In this document: positions 25,534 to 33,735 of the stretch, piece after piece
Position numbering within the stretch: position 1 is the stretch's first letter
How the letters are laid out: each line of letters starts with the position of its first letter
DNA from: Thermodesulfovibrio aggregans
GTDB lineage: Bacteria > Nitrospirota > Thermodesulfovibrionia > Thermodesulfovibrionales > Thermodesulfovibrionaceae
Assembly: GCF_001514535.1 (NCBI RefSeq)
Contig: NZ_BCNO01000001.1
Coordinates: 1,135,012 to 1,199,011, forward strand
Reading direction: 5' to 3'
Length of the DNA stretch: 64,000 nt
Position numbers and translations under genes: made by a program
Notes under the pieces: generated by a model
What the model saw: only the letters and a program-made list of their open reading frames with translations
Told to the model about the DNA's origin: nothing
The model's database searches: none

Positions 25534-26262
25534 ATGAAAAAGTTTATAATTTTGATATTTTCAATGCTTTTCCTGCTATCATGCAATTTAACGTCTAATC
25601 CATGTTCGAGCATCAAAGAGAATAGTTTAAAAGAAACACTAAAGATTGATTTTGATAGCATTGTTGAAAAAAATGAGATAAAGGGAACCAATCTTTGTCA
25701 GATTGTTATTAAAAGAGGTGGAGGATTAAATGTTTTTTATGCATATCCTGATGGTAAAACTTTCATATTTGGAGACATCTATAAAGATGGTGTATTTTTA
25801 AGTAAAGTAGCTTTAGAAAGGATTCAGGAAAAAAGCTTTAAAGACTTTCAATCGGAAATTGAAAAAACTGTTGCATTTTCCTACAAACCAGAGGGTGCTA
25901 CCAAGTATATTTATATGATTACTGATCCAGACTGTCCTTTTTGTGAAAAAGCAAAACAATTAGTTAAACAATGGGCAGATTCAAAAAAAGTGGAAGTGAG
26001 AGTAATATTTTTCCCTCTTGAAGGACTTCATCCTGAGGCAAAAGACAAGTCTGTAAGGGCAGTTTGCTCGGGAATGCAGTTTAGTGACTATCTTAACTCA
26101 AAATGGACAGGATCACTATGTCCCGAGGGAATAAAAAAAATAGAAGATTCTATTGCGCTTATGAAAAAAATTAATATTAATGGGACACCTTCTTTTATAT
26201 CCTTTAATGGAAAGCGGGTAATTGGATTTTCACCTGAGGGACTTGATAGCATTATAAACTAA
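25534..26262 (+). CDS. DsbC/DsbG-like thiol:disulfide interchange lipoprotein
   Basis: A 242-residue exported protein. The N-terminus KKFIILIFSMLFLLSCNLTS is a lipoprotein signal (lipobox cysteine at about 17). Residues about 120-240 are a thioredoxin fold with active site DPDCPFCEKAKQL and cis-proline loop NGTPSFISFNG. The linker arrangement (an N-terminal domain before the thioredoxin domain) is that of DsbC-type isomerases. It probably reshuffles disulfides at the outer face of a membrane. It overlaps the convergent LysR gene by 11 bases. Confidence 0.85.
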   Translation: MKKFIILIFSMLFLLSCNLTSNPCSSIKENSLKETLKIDFDSIVEKNEIKGTNLCQIVIKRGGGLNVFYAYPDGKTFIFGDIYKDGVFLSKVALERIQEKSFKDFQSEIEKTVAFSYKPEGATKYIYMITDPDCPFCEKAKQLVKQWADSKKVEVRVIFFPLEGLHPEAKDKSVRAVCSGMQFSDYLNSKWTGSLCPEGIKKIEDSIALMKKININGTPSFISFNGKRVIGFSPEGLDSIIN

Positions 26263-27142
26263 AGGCTTTTTCCTTCAAAAATTTGTAAAAAAGATTGTAT
26301 ATGTAGGGTAAAGTTCTTTGTGTATGAGTAGCTATGTAAAATGTTCTGCTCATCGTGTAGTTCTTTATTCTTGCAATTTTAAGTTTACCACATTCTAATT
26401 CATCTTTGATTGAGTGAATTGAAAGAATTGAAATACCTAAGTTGTTTTTAATTGCCTCTTTTACACTGTCTGTACTGCTTAGGGTGCATACTACATTGAG
26501 TTTTTCTATATTTATTCCCATCTCATGAAGCCATTTCTCCATCTCTTTTTTTGTGCCTGAGCCTTCCTCTCTCATTATAAATGGATACTTGAGAATTTCC
26601 TCAGGCTCAATGAAGGACTCCTTGATAAAGTCAGGACTGGCAATCACAAGCTCGTCATTCATAAAAGGGACATAGTCAATTTTTGATTTATTAAGTTTGG
26701 TTCCTACAACTGCTATTAAGATTTCTCCTGAAAGCATGCTTTCTATTGCAGTTTTTGAATCTGATATGTCAATTCGAATGGAAATTTCAGGATAAGTCTT
26801 TTTAAAAGATGATATTATTCTGGGTAAAATATAAGTCCCTGGTATGCTACTTGCTGCAATATGTAGATTGCCTGAGGGATTGGATTTTACTCTTTGCAAA
26901 ACATCTTTCAGATTTTCAACTTTTTCTACCACTCCGTAAGCATGTTCAAAAAGTATTTCTGCTTCTTTAGTAGGTATGATGTTTTTACCAAATCGGTCAA
27001 ACAATTTGCAGTTTAACTCTGCTTCAAGAGTTTTTATATGCTCACTTATTGTTGGTTGAGTAAGAAATAGTTCTTTAGCAGCTTTTGAAAAACTTTTATT
27101 TTTGAATACTGAGATAAAAACTTTCAATTGATGAATATCCAT
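26252..27142 (-). CDS. LysR-family transcriptional regulator
   Basis: A 296-residue regulator with an N-terminal winged helix-turn-helix (MDIHQLKVFISVFKNKSFSK, AKELFLTQPTISEHIKTLE) and a two-lobed effector-binding domain (about 90-295). ATG 27142 is the family start; TAAAAT lies 7 bases upstream with no Shine-Dalgarno. It is divergent from an outer-membrane protein gene 67 bp away, the usual arrangement for a LysR regulator and its target. The effector cannot be read from the sequence. Confidence 0.9.
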   Translation of the reverse strand: MDIHQLKVFISVFKNKSFSKAAKELFLTQPTISEHIKTLEAELNCKLFDRFGKNIIPTKEAEILFEHAYGVVEKVENLKDVLQRVKSNPSGNLHIAASSIPGTYILPRIISSFKKTYPEISIRIDISDSKTAIESMLSGEILIAVVGTKLNKSKIDYVPFMNDELVIASPDFIKESFIEPEEILKYPFIMREEGSGTKKEMEKWLHEMGINIEKLNVVCTLSSTDSVKEAIKNNLGISILSIHSIKDELECGKLKIARIKNYTMSRTFYIATHTQRTLPYIYNLFYKFLKEKAFSL

Positions 27143-27173
27143 AGATAACATTTTAACAGAAGTAACAATTAAT

Positions 27174-27202
27174 TTGACAGATTTTGTTTTTTTTGATATT
27201 CT
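27174..27202 (+). promoter_or_regulatory. promoter of outer-membrane barrel gene, leaderless type
   Basis: TTGACA 27174-27179, 17-bp spacer, TATTCT 27197-27202, then 7 bases to the ATG at 27210. No Shine-Dalgarno is present. The TTGACA is read as TGTCAA on the other strand, 18 bp from the LysR-gene TAAAAT (27155-27150). Confidence 0.6.
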
Positions 27203-27209
27203 TTTTTAA

Positions 27210-28001
27210 ATGAAACGGTTGATAATTTTTTCAATTTTTTTCTTAATTTTAAGCTCCAATGCCTATTCCTTTGACAGAAAAGGATTTTCACCGACAGCAC
27301 CATTTTCCGTAATCTCTACTTTTTCTGCAGAGTCTCCAAAACAGAATCAGGTAGCAATTGATTTTGGTTTTGAATTTGCAAATGATCCTGACATAAAAAG
27401 AACAAACTTAAATCTTTCCTATGGATTAACCAACAATGTAGAAATTATTGCCAATCTTCCCTATAATCTCTCATATCATAATTCTTTAAATGACAATGGT
27501 GCTGAGGATATTAATTTTGGCTTTAAACACAGAGTAGTTGATGAAACAACATATTTGCCAGCTTTTGCATACATGCTTTATGTATCAGGAGACTTGGGAA
27601 ATGATGAGTTTTCAACAGAAGGTGGTATTGGAGGTGGTTTTATTGTTACCAAAAAGGTAGGACCCGTAAAGGCTCACGGAAACTTAATATATTTTCGCCC
27701 AGACAAAGAAGGACTGAAAGAAACATGGAATATTAATCTTGGTTCAGAGCTTAAAGTAAGCTATAACTCAAGTATTCTCTTTGAGGTCATAGGAAGGAAA
27801 GCTATTAACAAAAACAAAATAGACCTATTAGAATGGAGACTTGGGTATAGAGTAAGGATAACAGATATCTCCTACACTACTGTAAGTACCGGTTTTGATA
27901 TAAAAAACAGAACTCCTGATGTTAGATTTATGTTCGGTATCAGTGTGGTATTACCTTCAGAAAAAAATAAATTCAGAAGAATTGTAGAAGATAATGATTA
28001 A
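27210..28001 (+). CDS. predicted outer-membrane beta-barrel protein, function unknown
   Basis: A 263-residue protein with a signal peptide (LIIFSIFFLILSSNAYSFD). The mature part alternates polar and hydrophobic residues in short strands (NQVAIDFGFEFAND, TNLNLSYGLTNNVEIIANLP, NINLGSELKVSYNSSILFEV, VRFMFGISVVL) and resembles the family of small outer-membrane transporter-like barrels. The final residues are charged rather than the usual terminal aromatic, so barrel assembly is inferred. It is divergent from the LysR regulator, which may control it. Confidence 0.6.
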   Translation: MKRLIIFSIFFLILSSNAYSFDRKGFSPTAPFSVISTFSAESPKQNQVAIDFGFEFANDPDIKRTNLNLSYGLTNNVEIIANLPYNLSYHNSLNDNGAEDINFGFKHRVVDETTYLPAFAYMLYVSGDLGNDEFSTEGGIGGGFIVTKKVGPVKAHGNLIYFRPDKEGLKETWNINLGSELKVSYNSSILFEVIGRKAINKNKIDLLEWRLGYRVRITDISYTTVSTGFDIKNRTPDVRFMFGISVVLPSEKNKFRRIVEDND

Positions 28002-28010
28002 TGGTATAAT
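27982..28010 (+). promoter_or_regulatory. promoter of tat genes, extended -10, leaderless type
   Basis: TTGTAG 27982-27987, 17-bp spacer, TATAAT 28005-28010 preceded by TGG (extended -10), then AATTTC and the ATG at 28017. No Shine-Dalgarno. It overlaps the end of the preceding gene. Confidence 0.55.
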
Positions 28011-28016
28011 AATTTC

Positions 28017-28337
28017 ATGTTTGATTTAGGATTTCAGGAATTAATTGTAATATTTATAGTTGCCCTGCTGATATTTGGTCCCAAAAGGCTTCCTGAACTC
28101 GGATATACTCTTGGTAAAACAATGAATGAGATAAGGAAAGCTTTCCAAAGTGCAAAATCAGAGATGGAGAAAGAGATAAATGAAGTAAAGGAAACAGTGG
28201 ATGATGTTAAAAAAGATATAAAAGATCCACTGGAACTCAAAAATGAACTTTTTAAAGATATGCCTTCTTTGGAAGATTTAAGAATAGATAAACATATTGA
28301 AAATATTGCAAGAAAAGAGATTGAAAAGAAGGAGTAG
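28017..28337 (+). CDS. tatB: twin-arginine translocase subunit TatA/TatB
   Basis: A 106-residue protein with one N-terminal helix (MFDLGFQELIVIFIVALLIF), the GPKRLPELG hinge, and an amphipathic helix followed by a long charged tail. The N-terminal acidic residue and long tail favour TatB, but the FGPKRLPELGxTLGK hinge is shared with TatA, so the subtype is uncertain. It is followed 6 bp later by tatC. The Tat system exports folded cofactor enzymes such as FdhA and PsrA of this window. Confidence 0.85.
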   Translation: MFDLGFQELIVIFIVALLIFGPKRLPELGYTLGKTMNEIRKAFQSAKSEMEKEINEVKETVDDVKKDIKDPLELKNELFKDMPSLEDLRIDKHIENIARKEIEKKE

Positions 28338-28343
28338 TAATGG

Positions 28344-29135
28344 ATGGAAGAGCAGAAAATGTCATTGATGGAACATCTATCAGAACTGAGGAAGAGGATA
28401 GTAGTCTGTCTCGTTGCTCTTCTTATAGCTTTTGTCTTAACATTTAGCTATTCTGAATATATCTTCAAACTTTTACTTTTTCCTCTAAATTATTCTCCCC
28501 AGTTTTCGCTAAAAGAGGGTATAGTTTTTGTCCCTGATCAGAAACTTCAGAATACGAAACTTGTATTTTTAGGTCCTGCTGAAGCATTCTGGATGAACAT
28601 GAAGATAGCGCTTGTATCAGGATTTGTTCTTACAATTCCTGTAATTTTTTATCAACTCTGGAGATTTGTCTCTCCGGGACTTTACTCTCATGAAAAGAAG
28701 TATGTTTTACCCTTTGTACTTGCTGCCACCAGTCTTTTTCTTGTAGGAATTACTTTCTGCTATTTGATTGTGCTACCTTTTGCTATGAGTTTTTTATTAA
28801 ATTATAAAGTGGGCGACTTTTTAATGCCCATGCTTTCTGTAGGGCTCTATATAGACTTTTTATTAAAATTTCTTCTTGCCTTTGGATTTGTTTTTGAGCT
28901 TCCAATTTTAATTGTAATTACTACAAGAATGGGTCTTATAACTCCTCAAACACTTAAAAAATACAGACGCCTGGCAATAGTTCTTGCTTTTGTTGCAGCG
29001 GCAATTATAACTCCAACTCCAGATGCTTTTAATCAAACACTTATGGCAGTTCCGATGATTATACTTTATGAACTCGGCATATGGGTTTCAATAATACTTA
29101 ATAAAAAAGGTAAAAAAGATGGAGGGCAGAACTAA
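28344..29135 (+). CDS. tatC: twin-arginine translocase subunit TatC
   Basis: A 263-residue membrane protein with six helices and the TatC signatures MSLMEHLSELRKRIV, FVSPGLYSHEKKY and the Glu-containing loop in FVFELPILIVITTRMGL, ending in IITPTPDAFNQTLMAVPMI. TatC recognises the RR signal peptide. It overlaps the next small gene by 17 bases, so tatB-tatC-unknown-ychF-like form one unit. Confidence 0.95.
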   Translation: MEEQKMSLMEHLSELRKRIVVCLVALLIAFVLTFSYSEYIFKLLLFPLNYSPQFSLKEGIVFVPDQKLQNTKLVFLGPAEAFWMNMKIALVSGFVLTIPVIFYQLWRFVSPGLYSHEKKYVLPFVLAATSLFLVGITFCYLIVLPFAMSFLLNYKVGDFLMPMLSVGLYIDFLLKFLLAFGFVFELPILIVITTRMGLITPQTLKKYRRLAIVLAFVAAAIITPTPDAFNQTLMAVPMIILYELGIWVSIILNKKGKKDGGQN

Positions 29136-29382
29136 GTCAATTTCAGCAATTGCATCTGACATTGCAGAAGGATTTATTACAGTAAATCCTCTGTTTTTAA
29201 AGAAATTTTCAGAAAAGGATTTAAAAGAACTTCGTGATGTATTAATCAAAAAAGAACGCCAGATAAGGACAGAACCTTTTCCATTCAATGAGCCTTTACT
29301 AATAAGAAAAAGAAATATGAAACTTCAAAGACTTCATCAGGCTATGGTAGTAATAAAAAACTTTATGGAAGGTAAGATATGA
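29119..29382 (+). CDS. unrecognised 87-residue protein
   Basis: I do not recognise this protein. It is predicted soluble and largely helical, with charged stretches (LKKFSEKDLKELRDVLIKKE) and no signal peptide, membrane helix or cysteine. It overlaps tatC by 17 bases at its start (an AAAGATGGAGGGCAG ribosome site region exists only weakly) and the YchF-like gene by 4 bases at its end, so it is very probably translated and coupled to both neighbours. Confidence 0.65.
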   Translation: MEGRTKSISAIASDIAEGFITVNPLFLKKFSEKDLKELRDVLIKKERQIRTEPFPFNEPLLIRKRNMKLQRLHQAMVVIKNFMEGKI

Positions 29383-30428
29383 AAATTGCCCTGACAGGAT
29401 TTTTCAACTCAGGCAAAACCACGATTTTCAATGCAATAACCTGCCAGAAAATTGAAATTTCCTCATATCCAACTCAAGCAGATAAAGTTCACAGAGGAAT
29501 TCTTCAGGTAGATGATTCAAGATTAAAAAAGATAAGTGAGATTGTTAAACCTAAAAAAACAACCTTTGCCCAGGTTGAATGCCTTGATATAGCAGGATTT
29601 ATTAAAGACAATCCCTCACATAATGCTAAAGTTATAAGAGAAATAATGGATGTTGATGCTTTAATATACATTTTACGTGGGTTTGAAGATCTTTCAGTAC
29701 CTTACCAATTTAATACAATTGATCCTGTAAGGGATTTGAATGAACTTGAATATGAATTTATAATGATTGATTTAGATCTTGTGACTAAGAGAATTGAGAG
29801 AATGGCTGAACAAAAAAAGAAGGGACAGAAGATAAATGAAGGTGAAATGGAAGTTCTTACAGTTTTAAGAACTCATCTTGAAAATGGAGAACCTTTACGG
29901 AAGCTTAAACTTACTGAAAAAAACATGAAGCAAATAAGGCATTTGAATTTTTTAACTCTTAAACCAGTTTTTGCAGTTATAAATGCAGATGAAAAGTCTT
30001 TTAACGAAGGGAGATTCAAGGATACAGGCATTTTAACAATATGCGGTTCTCTGGAAAGCGAAATTATACAACTTCCACCGGATGAAATCTCAAGTTTTCT
30101 CATTGCTCTCGGAATAGATGAACCTGTTAGTAAAAAGATTATAAGAAAAGCCTATGAAATTCTCGATTACATATCCTTTTTTACAGCAGGACCACAGGAA
30201 GTAAGAGCATGGAGCATTAAAAAAGGAACAGTGGCAGTAGATGCAGCAGGAAAAATTCATTCTGATATTCAGAGGGGTTTTATTCGGGCAGAGGTAATAT
30301 CTTACGATGACTTTTTATCTTTAGAAGGTGACCTTAATTTAGCAAAACAGAAAGGACTTTTAAGATTAGAAGGAAAGGAATATGAAGTAAAAGATGGGGA
30401 CATAATAACTTTTAGATTTAAAGTATAG
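29379..30428 (+). CDS. YchF/Obg-like P-loop GTPase with TGS domain
   Basis: A 349-residue protein. The N-terminal nucleotide domain has P-loop GFFNSGKTT instead of the usual GxPNVGKS of YchF, G3-like DIAGF, and NADE in the place of the NxxE specificity motif that lets YchF bind ATP. A helical insert (about 125-185) and a C-terminal TGS-like domain (about 268-349: ISFFTAGPQEVRAWSIKKGT, AEVISYDDFLSL, EYEVKDGDIITFRFKV) match YchF closely. It is a diverged YchF family member, perhaps a second paralogue; role unknown (ribosome or stress association in the family). Confidence 0.8.
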   Translation: MKIALTGFFNSGKTTIFNAITCQKIEISSYPTQADKVHRGILQVDDSRLKKISEIVKPKKTTFAQVECLDIAGFIKDNPSHNAKVIREIMDVDALIYILRGFEDLSVPYQFNTIDPVRDLNELEYEFIMIDLDLVTKRIERMAEQKKKGQKINEGEMEVLTVLRTHLENGEPLRKLKLTEKNMKQIRHLNFLTLKPVFAVINADEKSFNEGRFKDTGILTICGSLESEIIQLPPDEISSFLIALGIDEPVSKKIIRKAYEILDYISFFTAGPQEVRAWSIKKGTVAVDAAGKIHSDIQRGFIRAEVISYDDFLSLEGDLNLAKQKGLLRLEGKEYEVKDGDIITFRFKV

Positions 30429-30443
30429 TTTGGGGGTCGGGAG

Positions 30444-32078
30444 ATGAAAAAATTTTTAAGTGAGCTTGACAGGAAGGTAAAGTTACGCTGGAAGATGGTT
30501 ATTCCTCTCGCTTTGGCTATTGCTTTTGGAGTTATTGCAACTGTTATTGTTACTGGCTATGGTGCTTACAAAATTGCCTATGATTCAGCAGTTCATTTTG
30601 GTGCAAAAGAAGTTCCACAGGAAATAATGAAAGAGGTAAGAACACTTCAGCTTGTTTTTGCTGTGCTTGGTTTTCTGGGAATTATTTCAGCTTCGGCAAT
30701 TGTTTACATAACCTATATTGTCACTCACAAACCTGTTAATCTTCTTGCTCAGACACTACAAAAAATATCTGATGGAGATTTAACTGTAAGCGTTGGATTT
30801 AAAGATAGAGTTGATATTGTAGGAAGGCTTGCAAAGAGTATTGATAAGGTTTTACAAACATTCATAAATCTTACTGACAAATCTTTTGAGTATTCTCAAA
30901 GACTTGCTGAGACAGTTGATAAATGTAACAGAGTAATAGACGAAACAATAGAAGGAGCAAAAAAGCAATCACAGCAGGCAAATCAGATTGCTACAGCAGC
31001 TGAGGAGATGACACAGACAATTACAGATATAGCAAACAATGCATCAAAAGCATCTGAAACTGCTCAGGAAACAATGGAGATTGCTAAGAAAGGACAGAAT
31101 CTATCTCAGAATGCTGTTCAGAAAGTTAATATCGTTTATCAAACAACGAATGAACTTGGGCAGATGATAGAAAAACTTAGCAGTTCTGCCTCTGAAATAG
31201 GAGACATTGTAACAGTTATTAAAGACATAGCTGATCAGACAAATCTTCTTGCTTTGAATGCGGCTATTGAGGCAGCAAGGGCAGGGGAACAGGGAAGAGG
31301 ATTTGCAGTCGTTGCCGATGAAGTAAGAAAACTTGCAGAGAGAACAATCAGGGCAACTGAGGAAATTGCTCAGAAAATCAGCATGATTCAAAAGGAAACT
31401 TCAGATACTGCTCAATCAATGAAAAAGGAGCTTACAGAGGTTACAGAAGTAACAGAGGCTGTTAACACCATAGGAAATGCTCTTGGAGAAATTGTCTCTT
31501 CTGTAGTAAAGCTTAAGGATCAGATTACACAGATCGCAACTGCTGTTGAGGAACAGTCTGCAGCAAGTGAGGAAGTTACAAGAAACATTGAAGAATCTGC
31601 AAAGATAGCATCTCAGATAGAGCGCCTTGCAGAGACTATAGTTAAAGATTCCTATGAGATTTTACATGTTTCCTCAGATCTGAGACATACAGCAGCTGCT
31701 GTAAAAACAAAAAGAACACAGCAGATGCTTTTTGACATATTTAAAGGAGATCATGAGCGCTTAATGATAAGAGTTCATGCCCATGTAAAGGGAATTGACA
31801 GACTTGATCCAGACCGACTTGCAGATTATCGTTCCTGTGGATTGGGTAAGTGGTATTACAGCGAAGAAGGACAGAAATTCAGAGATCTGTCAGGTTTTTC
31901 AGAACTGGAGGATGTTCACAGATTGTCACATACTCTTGGAAGAGATATAGTTTTGGCACATAATGCTGGAGACCATGAAAAGGTAAAAAAACTTCTTGAT
32001 GAAGCTCAAAGAAATAGCGAAAGATTGAACAGGCTTTTAGAGCAGCTTAAGAATGGTTATCTTGCAAGATTAGGATAA
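30444..32078 (+). CDS. methyl-accepting chemotaxis protein with C-terminal CZB zinc-binding domain
   Basis: A 544-residue chemoreceptor. Two membrane helices (about 18-42 and 68-92) enclose only about 25 periplasmic residues, so no classical ligand domain is present. A HAMP segment follows, then the signalling hairpin with the tip [20 protein letters not shown] and [10 protein letters not shown]. Residues about 430-530 have the CZB pattern: His in [24 protein letters not shown], and [12 protein letters not shown] with HNAGD. CZB domains bind zinc and have been linked to oxidant sensing. A GGGAG site precedes the ATG. Confidence 0.92.
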   Translation: MKKFLSELDRKVKLRWKMVIPLALAIAFGVIATVIVTGYGAYKIAYDSAVHFGAKEVPQEIMKEVRTLQLVFAVLGFLGIISASAIVYITYIVTHKPVNLLAQTLQKISDGDLTVSVGFKDRVDIVGRLAKSIDKVLQTFINLTDKSFEYSQRLAETVDKCNRVIDETIEGAKKQSQQANQIATAAEEMTQTITDIANNASKASETAQETMEIAKKGQNLSQNAVQKVNIVYQTTNELGQMIEKLSSSASEIGDIVTVIKDIADQTNLLALNAAIEAARAGEQGRGFAVVADEVRKLAERTIRATEEIAQKISMIQKETSDTAQSMKKELTEVTEVTEAVNTIGNALGEIVSSVVKLKDQITQIATAVEEQSAASEEVTRNIEESAKIASQIERLAETIVKDSYEILHVSSDLRHTAAAVKTKRTQQMLFDIFKGDHERLMIRVHAHVKGIDRLDPDRLADYRSCGLGKWYYSEEGQKFRDLSGFSELEDVHRLSHTLGRDIVLAHNAGDHEKVKKLLDEAQRNSERLNRLLEQLKNGYLARLG

Positions 32079-32102
32079 ACAGTGTTATTATTTAAAATAC
32101 AT

Positions 32103-32194
32103 GGAGAGGTGGCCGAGTCTGGTCGAAGGCAGCCGCCTGCTAAGCGGTTGTGGAGCCAAAAGCTCCACCCAGGGTTCGAATCCCTGCCTCTCCG
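32103..32194 (+). tRNA. tRNA-Ser (anticodon GCU)
   Basis: A 92-base class II tRNA. Acceptor stem GGAGAGG (32103-32109) pairs with CCTCTCC (32187-32193), discriminator G at 32194; no CCA is encoded. The anticodon stem GCCGC/GCGGT encloses loop CTGCTAA with anticodon GCT at 32139-32141 (Ser AGC/AGU). A long variable arm (TGGAGC-CAAAA-GCTCCA) and the T loop GTTCGAATC are present. The DedA gene begins only 15 bases after the tRNA end. Confidence 0.97.
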
Positions 32195-32209
32195 TTCTTT
32201 TATAAAACA

Positions 32210-32818
32210 ATGGATTCTTATTCAATTATAGAGCAGTTTTCCTATCCCGGGTTATTTTTTTTATTAATTCTTGGCGGTCTTGGAGTTCCTTTCTTTCCTG
32301 AAGATTTAATTCTTATTGCCTGCGGAGTTATGATTTCAGTTGGAATTATTAAACCTATTCCTGCAATTTTAATTTCTTATACAGGACTTATTTTATCCGA
32401 CTTTATGCTTTACTGGGCAGGAAGAAAATTTGGTAGAAAAATAGTGACAAATCAGAGATTTGAAAAGATTCTATCTCCTGCAAAGTTTTTGATAATTGAA
32501 AAAAAATTCAGAAGACACAGCACCCTTATAATGCTTCTTGGCAGGCTTCTTGTTGGTTTCAGAACCCAGGTTTTTTTACTCTCAGGAATCACAAGGGTTT
32601 CCATGGCAAAATTTTTAATTATTGATTCCTTTGGTTCTGCAGTTGTTCTTACTATTATGGTTACAGCAGGATATCTTGGAGGAAAATTTTTAGAAAGTGT
32701 AAAAAAGGGCATGTTATACATGGAATATATTGCTGGTTTTCTGGCTGTAATGGCAATAATTATTATTTTAATTTATCTGTCCTATAGGTATGTAACAAAA
32801 TCAAATAATATTTCGTGA
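32210..32818 (+). CDS. DedA-family membrane protein
   Basis: A 202-residue protein with about five hydrophobic segments and the DedA core: LGGLGVPFFPEDLILIACG, LSDFMLYWAGRKFGRKIV, HSTLIMLLGRLLVGFRTQVFLLSG and DSFGSAVVLTIMVTAGYLGG. Family members are implicated in lipid-carrier recycling and membrane homeostasis. The frame is open back through the tRNA, but ATG 32210 is the family start. No Shine-Dalgarno is seen; the 15-base gap after the tRNA suggests expression from the tRNA transcript. Confidence 0.85.
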   Translation: MDSYSIIEQFSYPGLFFLLILGGLGVPFFPEDLILIACGVMISVGIIKPIPAILISYTGLILSDFMLYWAGRKFGRKIVTNQRFEKILSPAKFLIIEKKFRRHSTLIMLLGRLLVGFRTQVFLLSGITRVSMAKFLIIDSFGSAVVLTIMVTAGYLGGKFLESVKKGMLYMEYIAGFLAVMAIIIILIYLSYRYVTKSNNIS

Positions 32819-32835
32819 TTAAATCATTTTATTTT

Positions 32836-32870
32836 TGGTAAAATAATTTAAAACTCTTTTTTGAGAGGTG
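32836..32870 (+). promoter_or_regulatory. extended -10 promoter and ribosome site of por operon
   Basis: TGG-TAAAAT (32836-32844) is an extended -10 box. TTGAGAGGTGG (32861-32871) then supplies a Shine-Dalgarno 5 bases before the ATG at 32876. No clear -35 is seen. Confidence 0.45.
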
Positions 32871-32875
32871 GTTTT

Positions 32876-33448
32876 ATGGAAAAAGTAGAAATAAGATGGC
32901 ACGGAAGAGGAGGGCAGGGAACTGTAACTGCGGCAAAGGTTTTTGCAGATGCCTGCCTAAGTGGTGGTAGATATGTACAGGCATTTCCTGAATATGGACC
33001 GGAAAGAGCTGGAGCTCCCCTTAGAGCATATAATAGAATAAGTTCAAAAGAGCTGAGAATGCATTGTCCTGTTACTAATCCAGATGTTGTTGTCGTTGTT
33101 GACCCAAGTTTGATAGAAAGCATTGATGTTACTGAAGGAGCTAAAGAAGATGCTAAGTTTATAATCAATACTTCCAAAGAACCTGCCGAATTAAGAAAAA
33201 AGCTAAATCTTAAACCAACTCAAAAGATTTACACAGTAGACGCCACAAAAATTGCCATTGAATGCTTTGGAAGACCCATGCCAAATTCGCCGATGGTTGG
33301 TGCATTGAATAGAGTCACAGGTCTTGTAGATCTTGAAACATTACTTGAAGATGTAAGAAAAAGTTTTGGGAAAAAGTTTTCCCAGAAAATAATTGATGGT
33401 AACCTTCTTGCAGTAAAGAGAGGTTACGAGGAGGTGAAGGAAGGATGA
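32876..33448 (+). CDS. porC: pyruvate:ferredoxin oxidoreductase, gamma subunit
   Basis: A 190-residue protein with the gamma-domain signature IRWHGRGGQGTVTAAKVFAD, ALPEYGPERAGAP-type segment (AFPEYGPERAGAPLRAYNRI) and PDVVVVVDPSL. ATG 32876 is chosen because GAGAGGTGG stands just before it; an in-frame earlier start at 32861 overlaps that site. It is the first of four genes in the order gamma-delta-alpha-beta, typical of the four-subunit archaeal/Thermotoga-type enzyme. Substrate could be another 2-oxoacid, but the alpha and beta subunits fit pyruvate best. Confidence 0.88.
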   Translation: MEKVEIRWHGRGGQGTVTAAKVFADACLSGGRYVQAFPEYGPERAGAPLRAYNRISSKELRMHCPVTNPDVVVVVDPSLIESIDVTEGAKEDAKFIINTSKEPAELRKKLNLKPTQKIYTVDATKIAIECFGRPMPNSPMVGALNRVTGLVDLETLLEDVRKSFGKKFSQKIIDGNLLAVKRGYEEVKEG

Positions 33449-33735
33449 TAGGATGGAAAGACATACCACCAGGAATGGTTATATTAGAGCCAGGAAGTGC
33501 ATTAAAAATTAAAACTGGCTCATGGAGAGCTGCCTATAGACCTAAATGGATTGAGGAAAACTGTATTCAATGCCTTCTTTGCTGGCTCTACTGCCCTGAC
33601 AATGCAGTTAAGGTAAAAGATGGAAAGAGAGAAGATTTTGACTATGACTATTGTAAAGGTTGTGGAATCTGTGCACTGGAATGTCCTGGTAAAAAAGGTA
33701 ACAAAGCTATTGTAATGGAAGAGGAGGTAAAATAA
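33445..33735 (+). CDS. porD: pyruvate:ferredoxin oxidoreductase, delta (ferredoxin) subunit
   Basis: A 96-residue protein with two [4Fe-4S] motifs, CIQCLLCWLYCPDNAV and CKGCGICALECPG. The N-terminal part (LKIKTGSWRAAYRPKW) is the PorD leader that docks on the alpha subunit. It overlaps porC by 4 bases and porA by 1 base, with GGAAGG before its ATG. It hands electrons to external ferredoxin. Confidence 0.9.
   Translation: MIGWKDIPPGMVILEPGSALKIKTGSWRAAYRPKWIEENCIQCLLCWLYCPDNAVKVKDGKREDFDYDYCKGCGICALECPGKKGNKAIVMEEEVK

Noticed and set aside
32150-32209. N-terminal extension of the DedA protein
   Set aside because: It is the 3' half of the tRNA-Ser gene; the family start is at 32210.
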